Assembly: GCF_029870955.1 (NCBI RefSeq)
Contig: NZ_PGFQ01000001.1
Coordinates: 2,604,001 to 2,668,000, forward strand
From: Sulfitobacter faviae
GTDB taxonomy: Bacteria; Pseudomonadota; Alphaproteobacteria; Rhodobacterales; Rhodobacteraceae
Length of the DNA: 64,000 nt
Direction of reading: 5' to 3'
Positions 9,786 through 19,019 of this stretch are shown in pieces (position 1 is the first letter of the stretch; each line of letters starts with the position of its first letter). The notes below the pieces were generated by a model. It was not told the origin of the DNA, did not search any database, and was given only the letters and a program-made list of their open reading frames with translations. The translations under genes and the position numbers were made by a program.

Positions 9786-10874
9786 ATGAGTGACCCCACC
9801 CCCCGTCTGGAAATCCGCAACCTGCGCCGCGCCTATGGCGGGCGGCAGGTGGTCGATGATGTATCCCTGCAGATTTTGCCGGGGCAGGTGACCTGCCTGC
9901 TTGGCCCCTCGGGCTGCGGCAAATCCACCACGTTGCGCATGATCGCAGGTGTGGAGATGCAAGACAGCGGCACGATCCATGTCGACGGCAAACTGATCTG
10001 CGACACCATGTTCCGCGTCCCGCCCGAGCGGCGCGAGATCGGGCTGATGTTCCAAGATTTCGCCCTGTTCCCACATCTGAGCGTGGCCGACAACGTGGGC
10101 TTTGGCCTCAAGAAAGGCACGCGTGAGGAGAAACGCGCGCGGATCGAAGAACTGCTCGAACGGGTGGACCTGCTGCGCTATATCGACGGCTACCCGCACC
10201 AGCTTTCGGGCGGGGAGCAGCAGCGCGTGGCGCTGGCCCGCGCGCTGGCCCCGCAGCCGCGCATCATGCTGATGGATGAGCCCTTTTCCGGCCTCGACAA
10301 CCGCCTGCGCGATGGCATCCGTGACGAGACGCTGAGCATCCTCAAGGAAGAGGACACCGCCGTTTTGCTGGTCACCCATGAGCCGGACGAGGCGATGCGC
10401 ATGGCTGATGAGATCGCGCTGATGCGCGACGGCAAGATCGTGCAGCAAGGCGCGCCCTACAACGTCTATACGCGGCCCGTCGACCGCGCCTCCGTCGCCT
10501 TTTTCAGCGATGCCAATGTGCTTGAGGCCACGGTGACCGGGGCGCTGGCCGATACGGTCTTTGGCCAATTCCTCGCCCCCGGTGTGGCCGATGGCACGCC
10601 GGTGAATATCGTCTTTCGCCCGCAACACCTGCGCATTGACTTTGACCGGGCGGGCAAAGGCCCGCGCCCCACGGCGACCGATGGCACACCGGCCCGGGCG
10701 GTGGTGGAACGCGCGCGCTTCATGGGCAACGAAAGCCTCGTGGAATTCGTACTGGAGGAGGACGGATCGCGGCTCAAGGCCACGGTGCCCAATGTCTTTC
10801 TGCCGCAACCCGGTGCCGTCATGTGGCTGACCGTGCGCCGCGACCGTTGCTTTGTCTTTCCGGTGACCTCATGA
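9786..10874 (+). CDS. ABC transporter ATP-binding protein (FbpC/PotA-like), no permease nearby
   Basis: A 362-residue nucleotide-binding subunit with Walker A GPSGCGKST (about residues 39-47), Q-loop FQDF, signature LSGGEQQR, Walker B IMLMDEP, and the H-loop THEPDEAM. The C-terminal third (FRPQHLRIDF and FMGNESLVEFVLEEDG) is a TOBE-like domain as in iron(III), polyamine and sulfate importers. No membrane or periplasmic partner lies near it. Instead its stop overlaps the start of a Lin0512 gene by the ATGA arrangement, so the three are probably translated together. Whether it powers transport or something else with the Lin0512 proteins is open. Confidence 0.9.
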   Translation: MSDPTPRLEIRNLRRAYGGRQVVDDVSLQILPGQVTCLLGPSGCGKSTTLRMIAGVEMQDSGTIHVDGKLICDTMFRVPPERREIGLMFQDFALFPHLSVADNVGFGLKKGTREEKRARIEELLERVDLLRYIDGYPHQLSGGEQQRVALARALAPQPRIMLMDEPFSGLDNRLRDGIRDETLSILKEEDTAVLLVTHEPDEAMRMADEIALMRDGKIVQQGAPYNVYTRPVDRASVAFFSDANVLEATVTGALADTVFGQFLAPGVADGTPVNIVFRPQHLRIDFDRAGKGPRPTATDGTPARAVVERARFMGNESLVEFVLEEDGSRLKATVPNVFLPQPGAVMWLTVRRDRCFVFPVTS

Positions 10875-11221
10875 AGCCGCTGTTGGTGGAATTCGGCATG
10901 GGCTCCTCCCTGCGCCGCGGTGACTATACGCAGGCCGCGAAACGCGCGGTGCAGGATGCGTTGTGGCACAATTCGATCAATCTGGCCGAGCTTTTCGGTT
11001 TTAATAAGTCGGCCATGCGCATCACCCTCGACGTGGGCGTGCAGCGCCCCGATCTGGTGGATGCCGAAGCGCTGCGCGCGGTCTTTCCCTATGGCGAGGT
11101 GACGGTGAAGCTGCATCACGGGGGCCTCGATGTGCCGCGTCCCGAAGGGGAAGGGAACCCAACGGTCATGGCCAATGTGGCGCTTTCCGTCGGCTTCGAG
11201 ATGGAGCGTGCCAATGGCTGA
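10871..11221 (+). CDS. Lin0512-family protein, copy A
   Basis: A 116-residue protein of the Lin0512 family (unknown function, small soluble alpha/beta proteins). It begins MKPLLVEFGMGSSLRRGDYTQ, with the family's EFGMG start and the AAKRAVQDALWHNSI helix; the C-terminal half has VFPYGEVTVKLHHGGLDVP. The ATG overlaps the ABC ATPase stop by 4 bases (translational coupling), and its own stop overlaps the next paralogue's start by 8 bases. Two paralogues side by side suggest a heteromeric complex, which is inference. No catalytic residues are known for the family. Confidence 0.8.
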   Translation: MKPLLVEFGMGSSLRRGDYTQAAKRAVQDALWHNSINLAELFGFNKSAMRITLDVGVQRPDLVDAEALRAVFPYGEVTVKLHHGGLDVPRPEGEGNPTVMANVALSVGFEMERANG

Positions 11222-11569
11222 GCAGCGGATCATCATCGAAATGGGCATGGGCAACGATCTGCACGGGATGGACTATACCAAAGCCGCCGCCCGCGCGATC
11301 GAGGATGCCCTGCGCCACTCCTCCCTACCGCTGTTCGGCGCGCTGGAGGTGACGCCGGATCAGATGCGCGTGCAGGTCACCGTGGCGGTGCAAGAGCCTG
11401 ATAAGGTGGATGTCGACGCGCTGGTGGCCAAGCTGCCCGCGGTCGCGCCGAGGTGCACGCGGTAAAGGGCGGGCTGAATGTAGCCACGGGACAGGATACC
11501 ATCGTGATCGCGCAGGCCAGTGTCGAGGCGTTTTTGCCCCCGCAAACCGGCTGGCAATTGAAGGGCTGA
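11214..11569 (+). pseudogene. Lin0512-family protein, copy B, frame broken by one missing base
   Basis: Paralogue of the preceding gene: MAEQRIIIEMGMGNDLHGMDYTKAAARAIEDAL matches its N-terminal pattern position for position. The frame stops early after VAKLPAVAPRCTR. One C added to the CCC at 11436-11438 gives KLPRGRAEVHAVKGGLNVAT, which aligns with VFPYGEVTVKLHHGGLDV of copy A, and runs to a stop at 11569, 118 residues against 116 in copy A. This makes a base-call error the best explanation. It ends 18 bases from the converging WYL regulator. Confidence 0.78.
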
Positions 11570-11587
11570 GGCGGCGTTGATCTGGGG

Positions 11588-12250
11588 TTAGGGGCGATGA
11601 TCCGCGAGCGTTCTGCCCGGCTCGTCCACGAACAACTCCGGTAGCGGCTCAGCGCTCTCGATCTGATCAAGCGGCAGGGTCACGAAATCCGCCGCCCCCT
11701 CGCTCCAGGCCGTCAGCAGCCAGAACCGGCCCCAATTACGCACCTCAAGCGGGCGCACCACCTGCGGCGCTTCGCCGATCACCGCAATCCGCAGCTTTTG
11801 ACGGGCCTGCATCGCCGCGCGCAGCACCGGCAGATGGGTGAAAACCCGCGTGGCTTTGCCCTGCGACCTCAGCGCCTGCGCCCATGCGGCACCCTCGGCA
11901 ATGGTCTCGGTCGGAAGCACCGCGTCGAACTTGGCGGCCAATGTTTCTGCTGCGGCTTGCAGGGCAGGGTCGCCCACCTCTGCTGCCACGGCGAGGCCGA
12001 GGTTCAGCGCCTCCAACTCCGCCGCCGTCAGGGTCAGCGGGGGCAGGGTGATCGCAGGGATGATCCGATAGCCTTCGCCCCGCGTCCCAGCGATGGACAG
12101 GCCCGCCGCGCTGAGCTTGCCCATATCGCGGTAGATCGTGCGGGGGGAAACGCCGAACTGCCGGGCCAGATCCTCGGCCCGGTGCAGCCGCCCATCCCGC
12201 AGCCTGTCAATCAGCCGGACAAGCCGATCTTCGGTTTTCGCTGATACCAT
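11588..12250 (-). CDS. HTH/WYL-domain transcriptional regulator (YafY-like)
   Basis: About 220 residues. The N-terminal DeoR-like winged helix is clear (RLVRLIDRLRDGRLHRAEDLARQFGVSPRTIYRDMGKLSAAGL), followed by GTRGEGYRI and a C-terminal WYL-type sensor half (VRNWGRFWLLTAWSEGAADFVTLPLDQI). WYL regulators sense small ligands or nucleic acids. The start is uncertain among three ATGs (12280, 12253, 12250); AGGAGG sits just before the ATGATG pair, favouring 12250. It is divergent from tatA with about 180 bases between, and converges on the Lin0512 genes, which are possible but unproven targets. Confidence 0.82.
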   Translation of the reverse strand: MVSAKTEDRLVRLIDRLRDGRLHRAEDLARQFGVSPRTIYRDMGKLSAAGLSIAGTRGEGYRIIPAITLPPLTLTAAELEALNLGLAVAAEVGDPALQAAAETLAAKFDAVLPTETIAEGAAWAQALRSQGKATRVFTHLPVLRAAMQARQKLRIAVIGEAPQVVRPLEVRNWGRFWLLTAWSEGAADFVTLPLDQIESAEPLPELFVDEPGRTLADHRP

Positions 12251-12433
12251 CATGCCTCCTGATACTCCTGACAAAAACATGTCACAACTCGAATTGCACG
12301 CGCGAAAATCGGCAGTCCTTCGCCCGCAGCACCGCGCATCCGCCGCATTGCCCCTTCATGGTCCCGGCGCCGCCCGCTATCACGGTGCAGACTGGCGCGA
12401 CGAGAATGCGCCAAACATGATGGGAGAACAGAC

Positions 12434-12700
12434 ATGTTGAACAATATCGGACTGCCGGGCCTGCTGCTGATCGCGGTTGTCGTGCTGGTGCTTTTTGGCC
12501 GTGGCAAGATTTCCTCGCTCATGGGCGAAGTCGGCAAGGGCATCACCAGCTTCAAAAAGGGCATCAGCGAAGGCGAAGAAGAGAACAAGCGCGACGAGAT
12601 CAAACATGTCGAAGACGTGCACCATGCTGACCTGCCGGAACATGCCGATCAGGGCACCCATCCCAAGACCGACCTGAAGGCCGACAAGGACCGGGTGTAA
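12434..12700 (+). CDS. tatA: Twin-arginine translocase subunit TatA
   Basis: An 88-residue protein that polymerises to form the Tat pore for folded, twin-arginine-signal proteins in the inner membrane. It has one N-terminal helix ([17 protein letters not shown]), the [17 protein letters not shown] hinge and amphipathic helix typical of TatA, then a charged tail. First gene of tatABC; GGGAGA lies 8 bases upstream of the ATG, and tatB starts 4 bases after the stop. Confidence 0.95.
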   Translation: MLNNIGLPGLLLIAVVVLVLFGRGKISSLMGEVGKGITSFKKGISEGEEENKRDEIKHVEDVHHADLPEHADQGTHPKTDLKADKDRV

Positions 12701-12704
12701 CCCG

Positions 12705-13271
12705 ATGTTCGATCTGGGTTGGACGGAACTTTTAGTCATCGGCGTGGTGGCCCTGATCGTGGTCGGCCCCAAGGACTTGCCCGTGCTGTTTCGGCGCGTC
12801 GGGCAATTCGTGGGCAAGGCCAAAGGCATGGCGCGTGAATTCAGCCAAGCGATGAACGATGCCGCCGATGAAAGCGGCATGCGCGAGATGTCATCGTCGC
12901 TGAACAAATCGCTCAAAACGGCCAGCAACCCGCTGGGCAGCGCCATGGATGAGGTCAAGGACGCGACCCGGTCGCTGACCAACTTCGACCCCGAAAGCGA
13001 GACCGGCAAAATGGCGGCGCAAAAGGCCGAGGATGTGAAGAAAATCCAAGCCAGCACCGCGCGGGCCGCCGCCGAACGCAAGCAACGCGAAGCGGCGGAA
13101 GCCATGGCCGAGGCCGAAGCGGCAGAGGCGAAGCTTTCGGACGCCGCCCCGGCCAAGGACGCCCCGGCGCGGCCCGTAATCGAAAAAGACGCAGGTCAGG
13201 CCCAAGCGGCATCGGACGATGCCGCCGCCAAGACCTCAACGGCACCCAAAGCTGCCGCCAAGAAAGAGTGA
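12705..13271 (+). CDS. tatB: Twin-arginine translocase subunit TatB
   Basis: TatB joins TatC in the receptor for twin-arginine signal peptides. The 188-residue protein starts [21 protein letters not shown], with the TatB-typical acidic Glu at position 8 and a [14 protein letters not shown] hinge, then an amphipathic helix and a long Ala/Lys/Glu-rich cytoplasmic tail from about residue 90 that ends KAAAKKE. The tail is longer than in E. coli but normal for Rhodobacterales. Spacing of 4 and 5 bases to tatA and tatC indicates one operon. Confidence 0.95.
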   Translation: MFDLGWTELLVIGVVALIVVGPKDLPVLFRRVGQFVGKAKGMAREFSQAMNDAADESGMREMSSSLNKSLKTASNPLGSAMDEVKDATRSLTNFDPESETGKMAAQKAEDVKKIQASTARAAAERKQREAAEAMAEAEAAEAKLSDAAPAKDAPARPVIEKDAGQAQAASDDAAAKTSTAPKAAAKKE

Positions 13272-13276
13272 GTTGA

Positions 13277-14134
13277 ATGAGCGCCACCGACGATTATGAC
13301 GAGATCGACGACAGTTCCGCCCCGTTGATCGAGCATCTGGCCGAGCTGCGCACGCGGCTCATCCATTCGGTCATCGCCTTCATCATCGGGATGGTGATCT
13401 GTTTTACCGTCTGGAACCCGATCTTCAACTTCCTGACCGAACCGCTCTGCTCGGCCATGGCGGAACGGGGGCAAGAGGATTGCGGGCTGATCCTGATCAA
13501 GCTGCAAGAGGGTTTCTTCGTCGCGATCTCGATCTCTCTCTTGGGCGGTCTGGTGCTGGGCTTCCCCTTCATCAGCTACCAGCTGTGGCGCTTTGTGGCG
13601 CCGGGGCTTTACAAGAACGAGAAGGGGGCCTTTCTGCCCTTCCTGATCTCTTCGCCAGTGATGTTCTTCCTTGGCGCGGCTTTCGCCTTCTACGTCGTCA
13701 CGCCGCTGGCCTTCGACTTCTTCCTTGGCTTCCAGCAGGCCGGTACGTTGGTCGGTGGGCCGGATGGTGAGAACGGCATCGCCGCCATCGCCTTCCAAGG
13801 CTCGGCGCAGGAGTATCTGTCGCTCACGATCAAATTCATCGTGGCCTTTGGCCTGTGTTTCCAGCTCCCGGTTCTGCTGACGCTGATGGGCAAGGCGGGG
13901 CTGGTCAGTTCCGAAGGGCTGGCCAATGTGCGCAAATATGCGGTGGTGGCGATCCTCGTGCTGGCCGCGCTGGTCACGCCGCCGGATGTGATCACGCAGG
14001 TGATCCTTTTCGTGGTGGTTTACGGCCTTTACGAAATCTCGATCTTCCTCGTGCGCCGGGTCGAGACAAAGCGCAACGAAAAGCTGCGCGAAGAGGGCTA
14101 CTTTGACGACGAAGACGAGGAAGACCTGCTGTGA
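13277..14134 (+). CDS. tatC: Twin-arginine translocase subunit TatC
   Basis: A 285-residue polytopic membrane protein with six predicted helices that recognises the twin-arginine signal. It has the N-terminal [14 protein letters not shown] motif (conserved Glu/Leu-Arg stretch), [22 protein letters not shown] in the first cytoplasmic loop, and a periplasmic loop with an insert ([22 protein letters not shown]). An acidic tail ([14 protein letters not shown]) ends the protein. The next gene overlaps its stop by 4 bases. Confidence 0.96.
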   Translation: MSATDDYDEIDDSSAPLIEHLAELRTRLIHSVIAFIIGMVICFTVWNPIFNFLTEPLCSAMAERGQEDCGLILIKLQEGFFVAISISLLGGLVLGFPFISYQLWRFVAPGLYKNEKGAFLPFLISSPVMFFLGAAFAFYVVTPLAFDFFLGFQQAGTLVGGPDGENGIAAIAFQGSAQEYLSLTIKFIVAFGLCFQLPVLLTLMGKAGLVSSEGLANVRKYAVVAILVLAALVTPPDVITQVILFVVVYGLYEISIFLVRRVETKRNEKLREEGYFDDEDEEDLL

Positions 14135-14979
14135 TCAATGATCCGATGGACCGTATCGCGGCGGCGCTGGAGCGTATGTCTCCCGCGCCGCTCGCCGCCC
14201 CGGACTTTGATGCGGCAACTGCCTTCGTCTGGCACACCGACCCCGACCGTCTGGTGCCGGTCCCTCAGGTCGCGCGGATCGACCTGCCGCTTCTGGTGGG
14301 CGTGGATCGGGCGCGGGATACGCTCTTGTCTAACACCCGCCAATTCGCGGCGGGGTTGCCTGCGAACAACGCGCTGCTCTGGGGTGCGCGGGGTATGGGG
14401 AAATCCAGCCTTGTCAAAGCGATACACGCGGATGTTCAAGCATCACATGAAGCATTGCGCATCGTTGAATTACAGCGCGAAGACCTGCCGTCGGTCGGGC
14501 GGCTTCTATCCCTCCTGCGCGGCGCCTCGCAGCGGTTCATCCTGTTTTGCGACGACCTCAGCTTTGGCCATGACGACGCGCATTACAAATCGCTGAAGGC
14601 CGTGTTGGATGGGGGCATCGAAGGGCGGCCCGAGAATGTCGTGCTCTATGCCACATCGAACCGCCGCCACCTGATGCCGCGCGACATGATCGAGAACGAG
14701 CGCGGCAGCGCGATCAATCCTTCCGAAGCGGTCGAGGAAAAGGTTTCTCTCTCTGACCGGTTCGGGCTCTGGCTGGGGTTCCACCCCTGCGATCAGGACC
14801 AATATCTGGCGATGATCCGCGGCTATTGCGATGCCTTCGGCGTAGAGATCGACGACGACACATTGCGCGCGGAGGCTGTCGAATGGCAGGCCACACGCGG
14901 CGCCCGCTCGGGCCGGGTGGCTTGGCAGTATTTCGTGGATTTGGCGGGCAGGAAAGGCGTTCCCGTTTCGGGCGGTTGA
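14131..14979 (+). CDS. DUF815-family ATPase (AAA-like)
   Basis: A 282-residue P-loop ATPase of the DUF815 family, function unknown. Walker A is [16 protein letters not shown] (about residues 76-91), and Walker B is [23 protein letters not shown] is the sensor-1-like stretch typical of the family. The ATG overlaps the tatC stop by 4 bases (ATGA), so it is co-translated with the Tat operon, though a role in Tat export is only suggested by position. Confidence 0.88.
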   Translation: MINDPMDRIAAALERMSPAPLAAPDFDAATAFVWHTDPDRLVPVPQVARIDLPLLVGVDRARDTLLSNTRQFAAGLPANNALLWGARGMGKSSLVKAIHADVQASHEALRIVELQREDLPSVGRLLSLLRGASQRFILFCDDLSFGHDDAHYKSLKAVLDGGIEGRPENVVLYATSNRRHLMPRDMIENERGSAINPSEAVEEKVSLSDRFGLWLGFHPCDQDQYLAMIRGYCDAFGVEIDDDTLRAEAVEWQATRGARSGRVAWQYFVDLAGRKGVPVSGG

Positions 14980-14998
14980 GTGCCGGACGGTATTGGCG

Positions 14999-15028
14999 AA
15001 AGGGCCCGCATATTCTGCGGGTCCTTTG
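14999..15028. terminator. Bidirectional terminator between tat operon and nlpD-like gene
   Basis: AAAGGGCCCGCA, a 5-base loop, then TGCGGGTCCTTT: a stem flanked by A and T runs, able to act on both strands, between two converging operons. Confidence 0.75.
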
Positions 15029-15036
15029 TCGTTTGG

Positions 15037-16278
15037 TTACTGAATATAGGGCGTCGGATCGACGCTCTCAAAGCCTTTGCGCACCTCGAAATGCACATGC
15101 GATTCCGATCCGCCGCGCAGTTTGGCGATCTGCTGGCCACGGCTTACGCTATCGCCCTTGGCGACATTCACGCCGTCGACATTCGCATAGACCGTGAGCA
15201 GGTTGTTGGCATGGCGCACCACGACAATCGGGATGCCCTCAGCGCTTTTGGTGATCGCGGCGACGGTGCCCGCCTCGGCGGCTTTCACCGGCCCGCCGGG
15301 GCTGCCCTTGATGTTGATGCCCTCGTTCTTGCCCTTGGAATAGGCGCGGATGATGGAGCCTTGGACCGGCGGTGTCATCTTGGTCGCCTTTGCCGGGGCG
15401 GTGGGCTTGCCCACATCGGCCACAGGCTCTTTCGGCTCGACCCTGGGCGGCAGGGGCTGTGCGGTCTCATCCTGCGGCAGCGGTTTGGCGGCAGAGGGCG
15501 GCGTCGGTGTGGGGGTGCCTGCGCCGGGCGCGCTGGTGACCGGCTGCACGGGGCGCGAGGCGGCGGCGCTCGACGTGGTATTGGTCGCCTGACGCGGGGG
15601 CGCCTGTTTCTCAACCGGGATCAGCAGGAATTGGCCCTCGCGGATCGCGAAATCGGGGCCGAGGCCGTTCCACTCGGCCAATGCCTTGACCGGCACGTTG
15701 TAAAGGCGCGCCACGGTATAGGCGGTCTCGCCACGCTCGACCCGGTGGCGCACAGGCTCTTTCGCCTGCGGTGCCGCGGGCTGCGGCGCAGGCGTGCTGG
15801 TGGTGCCTGCGGGCGGCAGGCTTTGGGTCTGCACGCTGGGGGTCGCCGGGGCGCGGTCGATGGCGCTGCCGGCAAGGGTGGTGATGTCCACGGCGCCATT
15901 GGTGCCCGGCGCAGGCTCAGAGACGCGGCGGGGCAGGGCGATGATCTCACCCTGGCGGAGGGGGACGCCCTGATCGATCCCGTTGTAGCGGGCCAATTCG
16001 CCGCTGTCGGCGCCCACACGTGCGGCCACGTCTTTCAGCGTATCGCCCCGGCGGGCGACGACGACTTGGTAATTGGGATAAGAGATTACGCCCCGTGCGT
16101 CGGGCTTGGGCCGGTCTGCCAAAGGCCCGCGCGCGGCTTCGGCGGTGGAGAACCCATCGCCAAAGGTGCTGCGCATGTCGTAATCCAAGGGCTGATTTTC
16201 GCAACCTGCCAGCAGTATCGCACTGGTCCCGGCCATTAGGGTCAGCCGCATGGGGCGGCGCAAGCGTGTTTGGCGCAT
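15037..16278 (-). CDS. LysM/M23-family murein hydrolase activator lipoprotein (NlpD-like)
   Basis: A 413-residue lipoprotein: an N-terminal signal with lipobox ILLAGC (Cys near residue 26), two LysM motifs (YQVVVARRGDTLKDVAARVGA and HRVERGETAYTVARLYNV), a Pro/Thr-rich linker, and a C-terminal M23 (LytM) domain (about 320-413). The M23 part lacks the full catalytic HxxxD/HxH set; it shows the degenerate form typical of amidase activators such as NlpD/EnvC. It lies downstream of surE and pcm, the same neighbours as nlpD in E. coli. Start MRQTRLRRPM is chosen because it gives a proper lipoprotein signal. Confidence 0.87.
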   Translation of the reverse strand: MRQTRLRRPMRLTLMAGTSAILLAGCENQPLDYDMRSTFGDGFSTAEAARGPLADRPKPDARGVISYPNYQVVVARRGDTLKDVAARVGADSGELARYNGIDQGVPLRQGEIIALPRRVSEPAPGTNGAVDITTLAGSAIDRAPATPSVQTQSLPPAGTTSTPAPQPAAPQAKEPVRHRVERGETAYTVARLYNVPVKALAEWNGLGPDFAIREGQFLLIPVEKQAPPRQATNTTSSAAASRPVQPVTSAPGAGTPTPTPPSAAKPLPQDETAQPLPPRVEPKEPVADVGKPTAPAKATKMTPPVQGSIIRAYSKGKNEGINIKGSPGGPVKAAEAGTVAAITKSAEGIPIVVVRHANNLLTVYANVDGVNVAKGDSVSRGQQIAKLRGGSESHVHFEVRKGFESVDPTPYIQ

Positions 16279-16339
16279 CTGCAAGTCCTCATCTTCGCCC
16301 CCAGACGGTATGGGGCGTTGTCCGTGTCTCTGTAACCTA

Positions 16340-16996
16340 TTAGCCGTCCTTGCCCAAGCCTTCCAGCAGGGGGACAAAGCGCACGGCACGCAATTCGTCG
16401 TATTCCAGCCCATCAGCGGTCTTTCGCACGCGGATGAGGTGTTGGACCGTGTCGGATTGGCCGACGGGCAGTACCATGATGCCGCCTTCCTTTAGCTGCG
16501 CGAGCAGGGGGCCGGGCGGGTCTTCGGCGGCGGCGGTCACGATGATCCGGTCAAAGGGGGCCTGTTCGGCAAGGCCAAAGCTGCCATCGGCGGTGATCGC
16601 GGTGATATTGGTCAAATCCATCGCCTCGAAGACACCGCGCGCCTCTTGCACCAGACGGCGGTGCCGGTCGATCGTATAGACCCGCCGGGCAAGCTTGCTG
16701 AGGATCGCGGCCTGATAGCCCGAGCCGGTCCCGATTTCGAGCACCTTATCGCGCGACGACACCTGCAAGGCTTGGCTCATGAGCCCCACGACAGAGGGTT
16801 GGCTGATGGTCTGGCCGCAGGCGATGGGCAGGGGCATGTCCTCATAGGCGCGGCTGGCAAAGAGGCCGCGGATGAAGGGGCCGCGGTCGATCGCTTCCAT
16901 CGCTGTCAGCACGCGCGCATCGGTCACGCCCTTGGAGCGCAGCGCGTAGAGGAACTGCATTTTGCGTTCCGCTTCAGAGATGGGGGGCTCATTCAT
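16340..16996 (-). CDS. pcm: Protein-L-isoaspartate O-methyltransferase
   Basis: Repairs isoaspartyl residues in aged proteins using S-adenosylmethionine. The 218-residue length fits. The SAM-binding glycine motif is [17 protein letters not shown], preceded by the [17 protein letters not shown] loop characteristic of the family, and followed by [21 protein letters not shown]. The start codon overlaps the surE stop by 4 bases, so the two are co-translated. Confidence 0.95.
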   Translation of the reverse strand: MNEPPISEAERKMQFLYALRSKGVTDARVLTAMEAIDRGPFIRGLFASRAYEDMPLPIACGQTISQPSVVGLMSQALQVSSRDKVLEIGTGSGYQAAILSKLARRVYTIDRHRRLVQEARGVFEAMDLTNITAITADGSFGLAEQAPFDRIIVTAAAEDPPGPLLAQLKEGGIMVLPVGQSDTVQHLIRVRKTADGLEYDELRAVRFVPLLEGLGKDG

Positions 16997-17778
16997 CCGT
17001 TGATGCCCGCCAGCGTTTCGAGGGCCGCGTGATCCGTCAGGTCGCAGCGCATCGGGGTGACCGAGACATAGCCATCAAGGTTGACGCAGGCATCGCTGCC
17101 CGGTGCCGTTTGCACACGCTGATCGCCGCCCTTGATCCACAAAAAGCGGCGGCCCGAGGGCGACAGATGTGCTTCGGTCGAAAACCCGGTGCCGGGGCGG
17201 CGGCCCTGTGGGGCCAGCCGGATGCCGCGCACATCAGCGCCCGCCACTGGCGGGAAGTTCACGTTGTAGAAAAGCCCATAGGCCGCGTCTTCTTTGGGGC
17301 TGTGATCTAAAATGCGGCGGCAGGTCTCGGCGCCGTGCTGGGCGGCGGCCTCAAAAGGATCGGCCAGATCGCGGTTGGCGGGGCCGTAGTATTGCGACAG
17401 GGCGATGGCCGGAAGCCCTTGCAACGCCGCTTCGATCGCGCCGCCAAGCGTGCCGGAATAGAGCGCGTTTTCAGCCGCGTTATTGCCCCGGTTCACGCCG
17501 GAGAGCACCAGATCGGGGGGTGCGGCGGTCATCGTGTCATGGATCGCGGCAAGGACGCAATCGGCGGGGGAGCCTTCGGTGGCGAAGACGCGTTCGTCCA
17601 ATTGCGTGATCATCATCGGCTTGGTGTAGCTGATGCAATGGCCGACGCCGGATTGCTCAAACGCCGGTGCCACGGTCCAGACCTCGCCCGTAGGCCCGGC
17701 CAGTTCCTCGGCAATGGCGCGCAGCACGGCCAGACCGGGCGCGTTGATGCCGTCATCGTTTGTAATCAAAATACGCAT
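16993..17778 (-). CDS. surE: 5'/3'-nucleotidase SurE
   Basis: A 261-residue metal-dependent survival phosphatase that dephosphorylates nucleoside monophosphates. The N-terminal metal site [15 protein letters not shown] (Asp-Asp) and the [12 protein letters not shown] motif with its Asn are present, as is the GTLGGAIEA segment. Its order surE-pcm-LysM lipoprotein matches the conserved stress/peptidoglycan block. The upstream SDR gene lies about 70 bases away on the same strand. Confidence 0.96.
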   Translation of the reverse strand: MRILITNDDGINAPGLAVLRAIAEELAGPTGEVWTVAPAFEQSGVGHCISYTKPMMITQLDERVFATEGSPADCVLAAIHDTMTAAPPDLVLSGVNRGNNAAENALYSGTLGGAIEAALQGLPAIALSQYYGPANRDLADPFEAAAQHGAETCRRILDHSPKEDAAYGLFYNVNFPPVAGADVRGIRLAPQGRRPGTGFSTEAHLSPSGRRFLWIKGGDQRVQTAPGSDACVNLDGYVSVTPMRCDLTDHAALETLAGING

Positions 17779-17850
17779 GAATGGCCCCTTTTTGCCTTGA
17801 TAGGCGAGGGGCGGACCGGCGGCAAGCGCAGCGCGCCGGTGCCGCGCGGT

Positions 17851-18504
17851 TCAGGAGGCGGAGTTTTCCGACAGTTGCGCCAATACCGCAGCGGCCTGCG
17901 TGGCGGTGTCGCTCAGCGCCGCGCGGTCTTCGCCGGGGAAGAAGCGCGCGCGGGTGGCGGTGGGCATCGGCTCGGGCGTGAGGATATGGACCCGGGGGCC
18001 GATCTGCGCGGTCTCGACCTGCCAAGAGGTCGCCAGCGCGATCTGCGCAGCCTTGGTGGCCCCGTAGCTGCCGAAGAATTTCGTCCCCGCACGCGGATCG
18101 TCAAAGAAGACCGCTGTGCCATTCGCCCCCAAGAGCGGTGAGACGAAGGTGATCAGACGCGCGGTGGCGGTGACGTTTCCGGCGATGGATTTCTCCATAT
18201 CCTTGGCGTCGATGTGATCGGTCGGCGTCAGCGGGGCCGCGTGGACGGCGCAGTGCAGCCAAAGGTCGAGCCCGCCCCAACGGTCATGGATGCCCCGGCA
18301 CAGCACGGCCATGGCATCGGCGTTGGTGATGTCCATCGGCGCCAAGGTGGCGCTGCCGCCCTTGGCTTGGATACGGTCGTCCAACTCTTCGAGCGCGCCG
18401 GTCGTGCGACCGACCGCGATGATGTGATGGGTTGGGGCCAAGGCTTCTGCCAATGCGGCCCCAAGGCCGCGCGATGCGCCGGTGATCAATGCTGTCTTGC
18501 TCAT
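17851..18504 (-). CDS. Short-chain dehydrogenase/reductase family protein
   Basis: A 217-residue SDR with MSKTALITGASRGLGAALAEAL (cofactor-binding TGASRGLG) and a later SYGATKAAQIALA stretch holding the catalytic Tyr-x-x-x-Lys. The NNAG motif is replaced by HCAVHAA. The nearest common annotation is an oxidoreductase of unknown substrate. Start at 18504 because upstream in-frame codons would add a long stretch without SDR features. Confidence 0.82.
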   Translation of the reverse strand: MSKTALITGASRGLGAALAEALAPTHHIIAVGRTTGALEELDDRIQAKGGSATLAPMDITNADAMAVLCRGIHDRWGGLDLWLHCAVHAAPLTPTDHIDAKDMEKSIAGNVTATARLITFVSPLLGANGTAVFFDDPRAGTKFFGSYGATKAAQIALATSWQVETAQIGPRVHILTPEPMPTATRARFFPGEDRAALSDTATQAAAVLAQLSENSAS

Positions 18505-18568
18505 GCGCGGGATGTGCACTGCCCCGCGCGGCAGGTCAAGAGGCGCGCGCGGCGCCTCCCTCAAGGTT

Positions 18569-18829
18569 TCAGCCCTGCGGCAGGCGCAGCACTTGATTGC
18601 CGCGGCGGCTGGAGAGCACCAACGTCCCTTGCCCGATGGCGGAGACGACGCCGCCGGCGACCTGATCGCCCACTTCGACGCGGGAGATTTTGCCGCCACC
18701 TTCGCGGATCAGCGCGCCGGGCGTGCTGTCGCTGCCGAAGATGCCGATTAGCGCCGTGCTGGACAAGTCGGCCTTCTGAGTTGCCAGATCGGAGACTTTC
18801 TTTGGGGTCGGGGTCCCATTGCTCGCCAT
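18569..18829 (-). CDS. Small conserved protein with an HR/PilP-like repeat motif, function unknown
   Basis: 86 residues, no signal peptide or membrane helix. The central part ALIGIFGSDSTPGALIR, then ISRVEVGDQVAGGVVSAIG and TLVLSSRRGNQVLRLP, has the beta-strand spacing (a G-hairpin plus VxVGDxVxGGxVxxIG) seen in the homology region of type II secretion GspC and pilus PilP proteins, but it stands alone here. This similarity is by eye and unproven. It lies between an SDR and fpr and is not obviously part of either unit. Confidence 0.6.
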   Translation of the reverse strand: MASNGTPTPKKVSDLATQKADLSSTALIGIFGSDSTPGALIREGGGKISRVEVGDQVAGGVVSAIGQGTLVLSSRRGNQVLRLPQG

Positions 18830-19019
18830 TGATATGCCTTTCGCCTGTGGTTGCGTTTCGCGCGGCAGTCCCCCGCGCTCGCAAGGCGTCAGCTAAGCCC
18901 TGCCGCAGTGCAGCGGAAGGGGGCGTTTTCGGGATGCGCAGGGTTCTGCCAAAGCGTCGGCAAAGCTGCGCCGACACCTTGGTTGTAACGCTGCGACCTT
19001 TCGTAAGGCTTAATTCGGC

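Noticed and set aside
8526..10808. A 760-codon open frame on the minus strand over the symporter and ABC ATPase genes
   Set aside because: It is antisense to two genes with complete family motifs; its translation is His/Arg/Pro/Gln-rich low complexity as expected from high-GC shadow frames, with no domain.
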